Source: Neoechinorhynchus agilis
Taxonomy: Eukaryota; Acanthocephala
Length of the DNA stretch: 64,000 nucleotides
Assembly (NCBI GenBank): GCA_051530055.1
Contig: CM121341.1
Location: 3,162,001 to 3,226,000, forward strand
Reading direction: 5' to 3'
A program made the translations under genes and the position numbers. Shown here one piece after another: positions 35,809 through 48,410 of this stretch. How positions within the stretch are numbered: position 1 is the stretch's first letter; every line of letters begins with the position of its first letter. The notes under the pieces are model-generated. The model did not search any database. It had not been told where the DNA came from and saw only the letters and a program-made list of their open reading frames with translations.

Positions 35809-36355
35809 TCTGTATCGATCGATCACGTAGAAATTCTACGAGAATTCAAAACGATGTTTATAAGTTTTAGATTTGTTTTGAATAATTCGTTTGTTAGTTA
35901 TCTTAATAGGAAAAATTTAATACTGGAGTAAAACTTGTACATTGTAAGCAACTTTACAAAAATTATAAAAATAATAAAAACTGCGAGTCTCAATATATTG
36001 TCTGTATCGGTCGATCACGTAGAAATTCTACGAGAATTCAAAACGATGTTTATAAGTTTTAGATTTGTTTTGAATAATTCGTTTGTTAGTTATCTTAATA
36101 GGAAAAATTTAATACTGGAGTAAAACTTGTACATTGTAAGCAACTTTACAAAAATTATAAAAATAATAAAAACTGCGAGTCTCAATATATTGTCTGTATC
36201 GGTCGATCACGTAGAAATTCTACGAGAATTCAAAACGATGTTTATAAGTTTTAGGTTTGTTTTGAATAATTCGTTTGTTAGTTATTTTAATAGGAAAAAT
36301 TTAATACTGGAGTAAAACTTGTACATTGTAGGCAACCTTACCAAAATCCACTGTA
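35809..36355 (+). repeat. 192-bp tandem repeat, 2.8 copies
   Basis: TCTGTATCG starts at 35,809, 36,001 and 36,193, exactly 192 bp apart. Copies 2 and 3 each keep a 62-codon open frame (MYIVSNFTKIIKIIKTASLN to NRKNLILE) because 192 is divisible by three. Each unit contains the palindrome-like CACGTAGAAATTCTACGAGAATTC. The array starts about 160 bp upstream of the PRPF4 ATG. Coding use is doubtful. Confidence 0.93.
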
Positions 36356-36470
36356 TGCCTAGCCGTCCTCGTCCTCAATTGTCGCCCGAATGCTTGCAGT
36401 GTTGCCTCTCAACACGGACCTTATTGATAAAACAAATTTGCTCAACGATTTCACAGCTTCCGGACGAAAA
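36340..36470 (-). mobile_element. LINE-B extreme 3' fragment
   Basis: Minus-strand reading SVLRGNTASIRATIEDEDG matches the 'Q-R-G-N-A-A-S-I/V-x-x-T' end of LINE-B proteins. It is inserted at the right edge of the 192-bp array. Confidence 0.55.
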
Positions 36471-36593
36471 AATGAGCTTAGTTTTTGAACGGGTTTATAT
36501 ATCACCGATAAAACAAATACGAACAATAACTTTTTACGTAATTTTTATTACACAATTATATCCGTTTATTTATTGAAAAATGAAACTGCTCAT

Positions 36594-36769
36594 GATTGTT
36601 GTGTAGTGACGACAAAATTATGTAAATTTATTGAATCGATATTTCGGCTCAATCCAGAGCCTTTATCAAGATTATTTAAAACTTACAAGCAGGCTTGAAA
36701 AGGCTCTGGATTAAGCCGAAATATCGAATCAATAAATTTACATAATTTTGTCGCCACTACACATCAATC
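36594..36769. mobile_element. Foldback element FB3 with hairpin-GAAA motif
   Basis: Arms of about 76 bp (36,594-36,670 and 36,694-36,769) enclose a 23-bp spacer. Reading outward, each arm holds AGGCTC-TGGATT-GAGCC-GAAATATCG (right arm GGCT/AGCC). The preceding block is TTGATAA or TTGAAA, a degenerate form of CTGAAGA. A single related arm lies at 48,803-48,872. Confidence 0.88.
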
Positions 36770-36899
36770 CATTTAGTCGAAAAATCCATTCAAGATTTAG
36801 CAAAAATTATCAAGGTTAAATTCTTGAATGATCAAATTAAAAACACAAATGCCATTTTTTCTTCCGTACTTTAGAGTGCACGATGAAGATTTTTTTAGG

Positions 36900-37090
36900 C
36901 AGTATTGTTTTCTATTTGGTTACTTTTCTTTACATTCACCACCTCCCACCAAATTCCAGCTTTTGTCCTTCCTCGACCGTCGCCATCACGCTGGCAGCAT
37001 TGCCCCGTTGTACTGCCAGCGAGATATTTTGTCGAAGAAATGAGCCTGCTCTTGAGTCTCCGGTTGCCTCTCTCTTGCTTAATTTCGATG
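36900..37090 (-). mobile_element. LINE-B 3' fragment
   Basis: Minus-strand reading includes QRDGDGRGRTKAGIW in one frame and MATVEEGQKLEFGG-like residues in another, as in the fragment at 23.2 kb. Heavily shortened. Confidence 0.5.
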
Positions 37091-37245
37091 ATTTTAAAAA
37101 AAGTAAAAAAAGCTGTGTTATTTTTCCGTATTGACGGCCGCAGGAATGCGTTTGAACTTCAAAAATTTGGAGTTAAAATTAAAAAAAGTATAAGGTCAAG
37201 TTGTTGCTTTGGGTGGATAGTGTGATTGTTTTTGTGACGTTTCTC

Positions 37246-37806
37246 ACCCAGACATTTATTTGATCGAATTTTCGAGACTCACTGGTCTCCTCTTCCGGTG
37301 TTGTCAACATCTAAAACACAAACAAGCGCTCGCTCAACATCAATTTACGTTTCGAATCAGGACCCTGGGCGAAAATTCGATCAAATAGATAAATGTCTGA
37401 GAGACGTCACACGAAAGCAATTTAATATGCGCTTATTTTTTGTGGTCTCACCCAGGCATTTATTTGATCGAATTTTCGAGACTCGCCGGTCTCCTCTTCA
37501 GGTGTTGTCAACATCTAAAACACAAACAAGCGCTCGTTCAACATCAATTTACTCGCAACATTGCCGATATTTCAAAACATGAAAAACGCGAAAGAATCGT
37601 CTTAATTTTTGAATGCGTCATCATTTCCTATCATTTTTGTGATGTCGCTCAGCTCGATGTTTATTTGATCGAATTTTCGAGACTCACTGGTCTCCTCTTC
37701 AGGTGTTGTCAACATCTGAAACACGAACAAGCGCTCGCTCAACGACAATTTACGTTTCGAATCGGGACCCCGGGTGAGAATTCGATCAAATGGATAAATG
37801 TCTGAG
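37246..37806. mobile_element. Three tandem foldback copies FB5 (about 200-bp spacing)
   Basis: TTTGATCGAATTTTCGAGACTC starts near 37,259, 37,463 and 37,664. Copies 1 and 3 have matching inverted ends (CAGACATTTATTTGATCG ... CGATCAAATAGATAAATGTCTG). The minus strand of copies 2 and 3 reads CTGAAGA-G-GAGAC-CGGCGA-GTCTC-GAAA (copy 3: CAGTGA loop); copy 1 has CCGGAAGA in place of CCTGAAGA. The row ends 50 bp before the tRNA-Glu gene. Confidence 0.85.
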
Positions 37807-37857
37807 GGACGTTACGCGAAAGCAATTTATTATACGCTTATTTTTTGTGGATGGATC

Positions 37858-37929
37858 TTCCCAGACCGGGAATCGAACCCGGGCCACCTGCGTGAGAGGC
37901 AGGTATCCTAACCACTAGACTATCTGGGA
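37858..37929 (-). tRNA. tRNA-Glu (anticodon CTC)
   Basis: A 72-nt cloverleaf on the minus strand: acceptor stem TCCCAGA/TCTGGGA, A box TAGTCTAGTGGTTAGGAT, anticodon arm CCTGCCTCTCACGCAGG with CTC in the loop, no long variable arm, B box GGTTCGATTCC, discriminator A. The promoter boxes match consensus and all stems pair. No T-run terminator is evident in the first 60 bp downstream (the nearby run is A on this strand), so efficient transcription is not assured. Confidence 0.95.
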
Positions 37930-38058
37930 TTTACACTATTGAATATTTGGAGCAATATACATTTAAATATCGATATGTGAGGTACAATAAGTCTAATCCG
38001 TATATTGTAGAAATTTAATCATCGAGAGAAAAATCCACTGGGATGATAAAGCTTGAAT

Positions 38059-38195
38059 CGTTGTGGAAATATTTCGAAAGGGGAAGTCTCGCCTCATTAG
38101 TCTTGGTTAAATTGTTTTGTGGCCCGACTTCTTCCGAAATATTTCTTAATTCAATAAAATACTTCTTATCTTAATTGAAGAGTACCTTCACCACA
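38059..38195. repeat. Inverted-repeat element related to M2
   Basis: GAAATATTTCGAAAGGGGAAGTC and, inverted, GACTTCTTCCGAAATATTTC face each other across about 40 bp; the core CTCGCCTCATT is shared with the MITE at 33.1 kb and TTCACCACAA lies at the right edge. Confidence 0.6.
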
Positions 38196-38371
38196 ATTCT
38201 AAATTTAAAAACATTATTTTTCTAAGCTCAGTAAGTTGATTTCAATATTTGCTTCTCTTTGCTTTTATACGAAAAGTAAAATTAAGCACATAGCTCTCCA
38301 CCATTAAAGAGTATTTCCTGTATTATGCTTTATTCCCTATAGCAAATTTTTGTCTATGAAATTTTTCGTCA

Positions 38372-38770
38372 TTAGATGGAAGACGCCCTGATGGCGTGAC
38401 CGTATCTCATTGGCGGGAGGGAAAATGTTTGTTGTGGGATGCAACGTGTGTGGACACGTTGGCAAACTCCAACATCGGCCACTCGAAAAAAGGTCCAGGA
38501 GGAGCGGCGACGGCGGCAGAGGATCGGAAATGCTCAAAATACAGGGAGCTAACAAGAAATTACCATTTTGTCCGTTTCGGTGTGGAAACGTACCTTGGGA
38601 GGGTCGGCACTAATCGTGAAGGACTTGGGGAAACGAAACAACGCGGCGACTGGAGAGCCAAAATCGACTTCGTTCCTAGCCCAAAAAATAAGCATTGCAG
38701 TGCAGCGGGGCAATGCGGCTAGCATTTTGGCCAGCGCCGATGAATAGGAGCGTTGATGAAACTATAAATT
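38372..38770 (+). mobile_element. LINE-B 5'-truncated copy (inverted twin of 25.2 kb)
   Basis: Encodes the same 108-residue frame as 25,271-25,597 on the opposite strand: VSHWREGKCLLWDATCVDTL, then YHFVRFGVETYLG and SAAGQCG. Similarity to the twin ends at CTTCCATCTAAT on one side and runs to TTTATAG on the other. This looks like a 5'-truncated LINE insertion with a non-poly(A) 3' end. Confidence 0.85.
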
Positions 38771-38774
38771 ATGT

Positions 38775-39235
38775 ATGTTCGAAAAAAAAGATTAAAGTTT
38801 AATAGCGAAACAATGACCACTTTTAACCGGTTCTTTACAAAAGTATTCTTAAAATGGTTTCTATATTTTAAAGTCTTCACGGTGGAAAATAGCATATACA
38901 TACATTTGCTAACGGGGGTACATTCAAAGAGATGCAATTTCGCAACTCAGCTTAAGTCTAAAAATTGAAGAATTAAGTAAAACGAAAATCGAAGCCTTTA
39001 TATAAAGGGTGCTTACCTGAAGGATAAATTTAAGAATATCTGAAGGAAATAATTTGATGGAATTTACGATAGATAAAAAACGACGGCAGAGACGGTGGTT
39101 GGAATATGTTAATTTAACTCTCTCTCTTGATGAAAAATAAAATGTATCCTAAAAAAGTTTGAAATGAAAGTGAAGTGGTGATTTTTGATTATTAGAAAAC
39201 AGTTGAAAAACGCGATAGAGTTCTTATGTAATACC
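38775..39235. other. Intergenic, no gene seen
   Basis: No supported feature between two LINE-B pieces. Confidence 0.35.
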
Positions 39236-39249
39236 TTGGAACTTTTTTG

Positions 39250-40010
39250 TTTTTTAACGAATTTTTTCTAAACACGATGAGTTCACAAACATTCACACCA
39301 CCGAAGTCGAAAGGACGGATGCAGCGTTCCCCCGTGTTTTGTAGGAGGAATACTCCTGATCTCGGATCTCCAGTGATTCGTCTCTATCTCTTAGACAATT
39401 GCCTGACCATGTCCTGCGCCTCGGTACCAAACGACCCGAATGCCTCGACACCAAAGGGAACAAAATAATGATTTCGACAAAAGTCAATGTATTTCGCATT
39501 TTTGCGATCCTCGGCGGTGGTTACCGCTCCCTCGCGAATTTTATATTGCTGGCTGCGAGCGTGTCTACGAATGTGGCACTTTAACACCGTCCGGTCTACG
39601 GCCATCGAATCGTCAAAGATTGCTCGGCTTTAGAATAGAGTATTCAGGACACGACTAAGAGATTTGCATTCACTTCGGCGTGCCGTGAGTACCTTCCGGC
39701 TGATTGCCGACAGACGATACCATGGTGTAAAGATGGTTCCCCGGTCGCTCCGCAATGGCAGCGACGGGATGTGCACCTCGATACCCAAAGTTTCAGGGAC
39801 ACTGCCATCTTTAGTGTCTCGTCGGAGTGTACCCACAGAAACGATTAGGATAGCGTTGAGCCAAGCACGCGATTCTCTTGTAGAGACTGCCGCCAATCGA
39901 GTTCGGTTCACCAGGTCACGAGAATCTGACATTGAAGAGTTATGAATTCTCGCTACTAGGGATGAGTTCCAGCGACTATGAACGAATACTTACTCGCTAC
40001 CGGAATCTTC
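39250..40010 (-). mobile_element. LINE-B C-terminal region, broken
   Basis: Minus-strand frames give DLVNRTRLAAVSTRESRAWL (near 39,860-39,920), SLPLRSDRG, and then AEDRKNAKYIDFCRNHYFVP and FGVEAFGSFGTEA (near 39,400-39,540). These are consecutive blocks of the domain after the RT in LINE-B. The 39,720-40,010 part matches 51,060-51,390. Frames are interrupted. Confidence 0.78.
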
Positions 40011-40193
40011 ACACCGAAGTCTGAAAGGGAACTAATTGCATTAACTTAGTTTATAAGTTCAAGAAGCCTTAAGCTACGGATTGAGCTTCCTAATCGCAAA
40101 GTTTCAGTGTATTCCACTACTTCCAGAACGTCTCAAGAATTGATTTATATTTTAAAAGTGAGAAAAGTGTTTCTAAAAACTATTTCACGTCTA

Positions 40194-44081
<3,888 letters not shown>

Positions 44082-44230
44082 TTATGGATCAAGCACGCAA
44101 TAACATCTCCGTTTGACGTCATCAATACGCATCTTCCAAATACGCATTGGTGCCACCAAGAAGAACGCGCTCAAACCAACACGCATCGCTCTTAACGTTT
44201 TTTTAATGACGCTCCTGATTCTTTCGTAAG

Positions 44231-44298
44231 ACGGCTTTTATTGACCAAATAATTGTTCGGGCGCACGTTTACTCTTCCCCGCAATATTATTTAATCAC
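44231..44298 (-). repeat. Left member of a long-range inverted repeat pair
   Basis: TTTATTGACCAAATAATTGTTCGGGCGC ... CCCCGCAATATTATTTAAT is found inverted at 45,648-45,712. The pair encloses the SINE/foldback cluster. Confidence 0.55.
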
Positions 44299-44339
44299 TC
44301 TTCTCCTTGTGTTAGTTTCCTTACTATGGGGGGGGGAAA

Positions 44340-44730
44340 TTATATCAAAGGATGAATCATCTCTTTGGACACTGGCCAGCCGGTAACTTTTTGTATTATG
44401 TATCAATGCACGGCATTTTTCCACGGATGATAATTTTCCATATGCACAAAGCCCGCCGATCTGGCTCAGGGAAGCGCATAAAATCACTTAATATCCCGCT
44501 GAACCATACGGTCAAGAGTTTGTACGAATCACTCCGGATTCTCGGATACCTCCCGGGAAGGCGGGACTCATCAGTGAGTTTCCTTTCTTCATTGAGGCAT
44601 TTCGTCCTCTTTTTGCTTATGCGTCATTGGCGGTAACGGATTCGAACCAGTTGACCCTTAATCGGGATCACGGGCATTAGTCCACTTGACCTCCTCGACA
44701 CAACTACGGAATGTCAAACTCAGCCATCGG
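44340..44730 (-). mobile_element. SINE-T, full copy with tRNA-like head
   Basis: Read on the minus strand: leader GTTTGACATTCCGTAGTTG, A box GGTCAAGTGGACTAATG, B box GGTTCGAATCC, then CCGCCAATGACGCATAAG, GGACGAAA, CACTGATGAGTCCCGCC, ATCCGAGAATCCGGAG, and a tail with GAAAATTATCATCCGTGG ending at TTTCCCCCCCCC. The Pol III boxes indicate descent from a tRNA. No coding capacity; it would rely on LINE enzymes. Confidence 0.88.
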
Positions 44731-44945
44731 GATCAAGGGAATTGATCCACTTGATGAGGATCCAGAGGAATGCACAAACTCTTCAGAGTATAAGTGATTC
44801 AATCACTTCTCTGATGCAGGAGATCGGCGGGCTGTGTGTCCAAGGAAAATTATCAGCCGTGGAAAAAGGCCGCACATTGATACATAATAAAAGTTACTGG
44901 CTGGTTAATCTTCAAAGAAACAGAAAAAAATCAATGGCCTTGAAT
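44728..44945 (+). mobile_element. SINE-T 3' half
   Basis: Starts inside the body (GAGGATCCAGAGGAATGCAC) and keeps the 3' part ATCACTTCTCTGATGCAGG, GATCGGCGGGCTGTGTG and AAAATTATCAGCCGTGGAAA. It abuts the preceding inverted copy head to head. Confidence 0.75.
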
Positions 44946-44961
44946 TAACAAATCAAAACTG

Positions 44962-45232
44962 GCTGAGTTTGTACATTCCGTAGTTGTGTCGAGGTGGTCA
45001 AGTGGACTAATGTCCTTGATCCCTTTTGATGGTCATCTGGTTAGAATCCGTTACCTCCAATGACGCCCAACCAAAGAGGGGGCGAAATACCGCTGAATGA
45101 GGAAACTCACTGATGAGTCCCGCCTCCTGGAGACAGGGATTTGCAAACTCTTTACCGTACAGGTTTTATGCGCTTCCCTGCGCCAGATCGGTGAGCTGTG
45201 TGCCCAAGGAAAATTATCAGCCGTGGAAAAAG
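44962..45232 (+). mobile_element. SINE-T copy with tRNA-like head
   Basis: A box GGTCAAGTGGACTAATG, B box degraded to GGTTAGAATCC, then GGGCGAAATACCGCTG and TGAGGAAACTCACTGATGA-GTCCC, with the 3' tail AAAATTATCAGCCGTGG. In this copy TGAG-GAAA-CTCA forms a clean 4-bp hairpin directly before CTGATGA. Confidence 0.85.
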
Positions 45233-45329
45233 AAGGAATTATATTGAAATATTTCGTCCAAACGCACTGGACCTCTTCAGTCAGGTTTCGGAGGTGCGAT
45301 TGGACGAAGTATTTCAATATAATTCATTC
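45231..45329. mobile_element. Foldback element FB4 with CTGAAGA-hairpin-GAAA motif
   Basis: Arms AATTATATTGAAATATTTCGTCC... and its inverse (right arm 45,292-45,329), about 38 bp each. The minus strand of the left side reads CTGAAGA-G-GTCC-AGTGCGTTT-GGAC-GAAA. Confidence 0.8.
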
Positions 45330-45647
45330 TTTGATATAATTTTCCCCCACCGCTACATACTCATGGAATTCATCTTTAAGTTTCGTTACTGCAACGTTCA
45401 AAAAATCAATTTTATGCCCTGTCGACGCAACGTGGTTGCAAATTGCAGAGGCGCTTTTTATACGTTGTATGGTGGGTAATACGCCTTCTTAGAATCTGAG
45501 GATGCTTCCAAGAGATAGCAGCGAACATTCAAGGAAGTGTAAGATCACTTTCGGGCTTCACGACCCGGGTACCTGAGTTCCTTTCATGTAAGCACCAATT
45601 AATCTAAAACGTAACCGCATGCAGTCGAGAAAATTTACAATAAATCA

Positions 45648-45712
45648 ATTAATATTGCGGGGAGGTTAAGAGTAAAGTTGCGCCAGAACACCAAGAAACT
45701 ATTTGACCAAAT
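45648..45712 (+). repeat. Right member of a long-range inverted repeat pair
   Basis: TTAATATTGCGGGGAGG ... AAAGTTGCGCCAGAAC ... TTTGACCAAATAAT is the inverse of 44,231-44,298 with several differences. Confidence 0.55.
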
Positions 45713-45714
45713 AA

Positions 45715-46130
45715 TCTACACCGATGGCAATTCCTGCAGCTGCGGGAGGGTATGGAAGTTCTTGTAAATAGTCAAAAGTATCATTGCACGTATTTCATTG
45801 AGTGATAGAGGCGGTGATCAAATTTTGATCGATAAAGAGGACGAAAAGATCATGAACGGAATCAAAAGACGATTGCGAATTGAGGCGCAAGAAGTTGAAC
45901 TGCATCTTTCGTGACATGATGGCCACAAGAGATTTGAAAGGAATAAGTGGCTTCATGCATGGACCATTGCGGATGCCGTTTAGTCTGGTGACATTGGCAA
46001 CAGCGCCTTCGCTTAAATGCAGACCGATTATTTCGTCAGTCAATGGACATGCGTACCGATTATCTCACTTCCTGGCGATTAGCCTACTGCTTCAGAGAAC
46101 GAGTTCAAATTTACAGAATGTATAGGGCTT
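45715..46130. other. Unassigned, possibly 5' part of adjacent PLE
   Basis: Open in two directions (minus 45,795-46,043, plus 45,880-46,125) without recognisable domains. Its position directly upstream of the RT at 46.1 kb suggests PLE N-terminal sequence, but this is inference. Confidence 0.25.
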
Positions 46131-47100
46131 ACTTAATTCTCTGAATGCGCGATGCAATGACTTAAATCTTAGCCAGGTTATGCCTTTTGATTTTGTCTCT
46201 CACTATCGACAATGAGGGAGCGTTACGAGCACTTGAGAAGCGGCTGCATGAAAGCCAACGAGCGTGATTCGACTCTTTTGAAGAGTTTTAGATTACAACT
46301 TCTTTCGATATAACCATCGACTTTATAGACCAATCCGCGGACTGTCAATGGGTAACACCTTTGCTCCCGTCTTGGCAATGATTTGGAAAAGCAGTATATC
46401 TTCCCACATTTAACGCCGAGCCAAATTTATCTCGGCTATGTGGATGATGCGCTGTTAACCTACAGAGAGAATTGTGAGCTCGATGACATGGCGTGGAGGT
46501 TCAATTTTATGGATTCCAATGGAGTGATTAAGGCGAGGCAAGACAAACCATCGGATTATCTGCCATTCCTCAATTCAAATTTCAAAGTTAATGATGTCAC
46601 TGATTTCAGTTGGTATCGCATTTTTGGATAATGAAACATGCAATTTATGCTGAGATGCACAGGACAGCTCTGATTTGCTCATTTTCATTAACAGAGGAAC
46701 AATTGGCGGTAGACAGAATGAACGCATTTTTCACTGATAATGGCGCGAAAAAATGCGGTTCCAGCAGCGACGTAATTCAAGAAAAGAGAAACGAAAAGGT
46801 GATCGCTCACGGAATCGACATGGCGGAAAATCGATTCTCATAGAAAAATTCACTAGTGACACTCGGAAACTCCTGCGGCAATCGAAAATGGATGTCCGGA
46901 TTGTCCACAGAAGCGCAACTACCACCAAACGAATCTTAACGAGAAGCCGGAAACATGTCCACAATCGTTCTTGATGTGTACTCACGCATCGTAGAAGTCC
47001 TTGGGCAAAAATGGCCGACAGGATTCTATTTGCACTCGAAGCAACGAGGTCGACCTGTGAACGATGTTTCACCCATGACAATCGCGCGTTCATCTATAGA
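46130..47100 (+). mobile_element. Penelope-like element, RT part, broken
   Basis: Plus-strand blocks in order: an RT palm block with IYLGYVDDALLTYRENCELD (the Y-V-D-D active site, near 46,425-46,480), then a segment KFTSDTRKLLRQSKMDVRIV and ATTTKRILTRS that matches the PLE linker before the endonuclease, then a short Cys-containing remnant. The element is inactive with many breaks. It is related to the PLE on the opposite strand just downstream. Confidence 0.72.
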
Positions 47101-47249
47101 TAAGCAAGATTGAACGGCATTTGCTTCAACGTTTGACAGAACACGTTCGCAACGCATTGAATCCGGACGCAAAATCATGGCTACACTGTGGGCAAGGAAC
47201 CCTTAGCTTTGTGGCTAACGACTCGGTGGTGCAAAGCAATCTTTTCGGA

Positions 47250-48410
47250 GTCGTATGACATTGACCTTACAATCCGGGTGCTTGTATATAAAACACGATA
47301 CCGGGCACTGTGGCGTTGTTTTCGTGGTACGTTGTACTTGTTAATATCCGGCGTAATGCTGGAGCGTTCTTGTGAATCAATCGAACATCCAGTCCTGTCA
47401 ATTTTAGAAGCCTACTGGTGTCGCTCGTGAATTCCTCGCTTACAAATGGGATCCCGAGGATGGGTAAGGAATCGCAATTCTTTTCCTTCTTCCTCGAACG
47501 TCTGCCAACGGTCCGGTGAAGATTAGCAAATCCTTGCAGTCTTATACATCGCAGTATAGATCGCTCATCACCCAAGAGGATGGTGAGAGGCTTTCTTGCA
47601 AGGTTTAGGGTACAATTTAAATATCGCAAGCTGAGAAAGTGTAAATAGTCCGCTCGGTTGCTTCTCGTCACTCTTAACCGCCCCCGCTGTGTCCATTGTA
47701 TTGAACCTCTGTTCCAAAATTCATCTACTCCAGACGTCTTCCTGTAAGACAGTAGCACGTCGTTTACATATCTCAAGTAAATCCGTTTTTCGGTAAAGTG
47801 TGGAAAGGGGTTGTCTCTTCAAATTGTCCAAAGAACAAAATGGCCAATACTAGAACAAGGCTGCTGTTCCCCATAGCCAATCTTCGGACTTGCTGGTAGA
47901 GCTTATTTCCAAACCGTTTTTCGGTAAAGTGTGGAAAGGGGTTGTCTCTTCAAATTGTCCAAAGAACAAAATGGCCAATACTAGAACAAGGCTGCTGTTC
48001 CCCATAGCCAATCTTCGGACTTGCTGGTAGAGCCTATTTCCAAACCTGAAGAGATTATATTTGAGAATCAAGCATAGACATTAATCTACATTTACTTAAA
48101 TCCTCTCGCCGGGAATGCAAGGACTCAATCAGTCTCTCTCTGCATTTTGTGTGCCGTTTGAAGGAGTGGACTGAGGGTTACAGCTAACAGTTTTGAAACC
48201 CTACACCAAGAGCGAACCTCTGGCATCTTATTCGTTTTGATCATTGAGTGCATTACTCGCACTTTGCGAAGGGCATAATTCATTTCTTTAGGGCTTCCTT
48301 CATTATCATCCTTCTCTTCTGTAACACACGATTTTAGCCTCGCCAGGTTCGCAGTGTATTTGATTATGTCGACGAGAATCGGTAAAACTTAAAATAATTC
48401 ACAACTCGTT
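47250..48410 (-). mobile_element. Penelope-like element, RT part, broken
   Basis: Minus-strand blocks: upstream RT region (48,100-48,400, sharing sequence with 19.3-19.6 kb inverted), then LYQQVRRLAMGNSSLVLVLA (GLPMGSP-type block), then RYVNDVLLSYRKTSGVDEFW (active site with N for one D), and EFTSDTSRLLKLTGLDVRLI with APALRRILTS before a truncated endonuclease region. A 131-bp segment is duplicated in tandem. Inactive. Confidence 0.75.
47783..48044 (-). repeat. 131-bp tandem duplication inside a PLE
   Basis: CCGTTTTTCGGTAAAGTGTGG starts at 47,783 and again at 47,914. The two 131-bp units appear to differ at one base (GCTTATTTCC versus GCCTATTTCC), so the duplication is young. Confidence 0.9.

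Noticed and set aside
35935-36315. Two 62-residue proteins
   Set aside because: The frame is open because the 192-bp unit is divisible by three; no start context, domain or codon evidence supports translation.
44962-45150. Fully canonical, self-cleaving hammerhead ribozyme in the SINE
   Set aside because: The conserved blocks are present but in permuted order, and no cleavage triplet with stem III was seen, so only a hammerhead-like signal is reported.
46753-47093. Arginine-rich frames on both strands
   Set aside because: Alternative frames of the PLE linker region.
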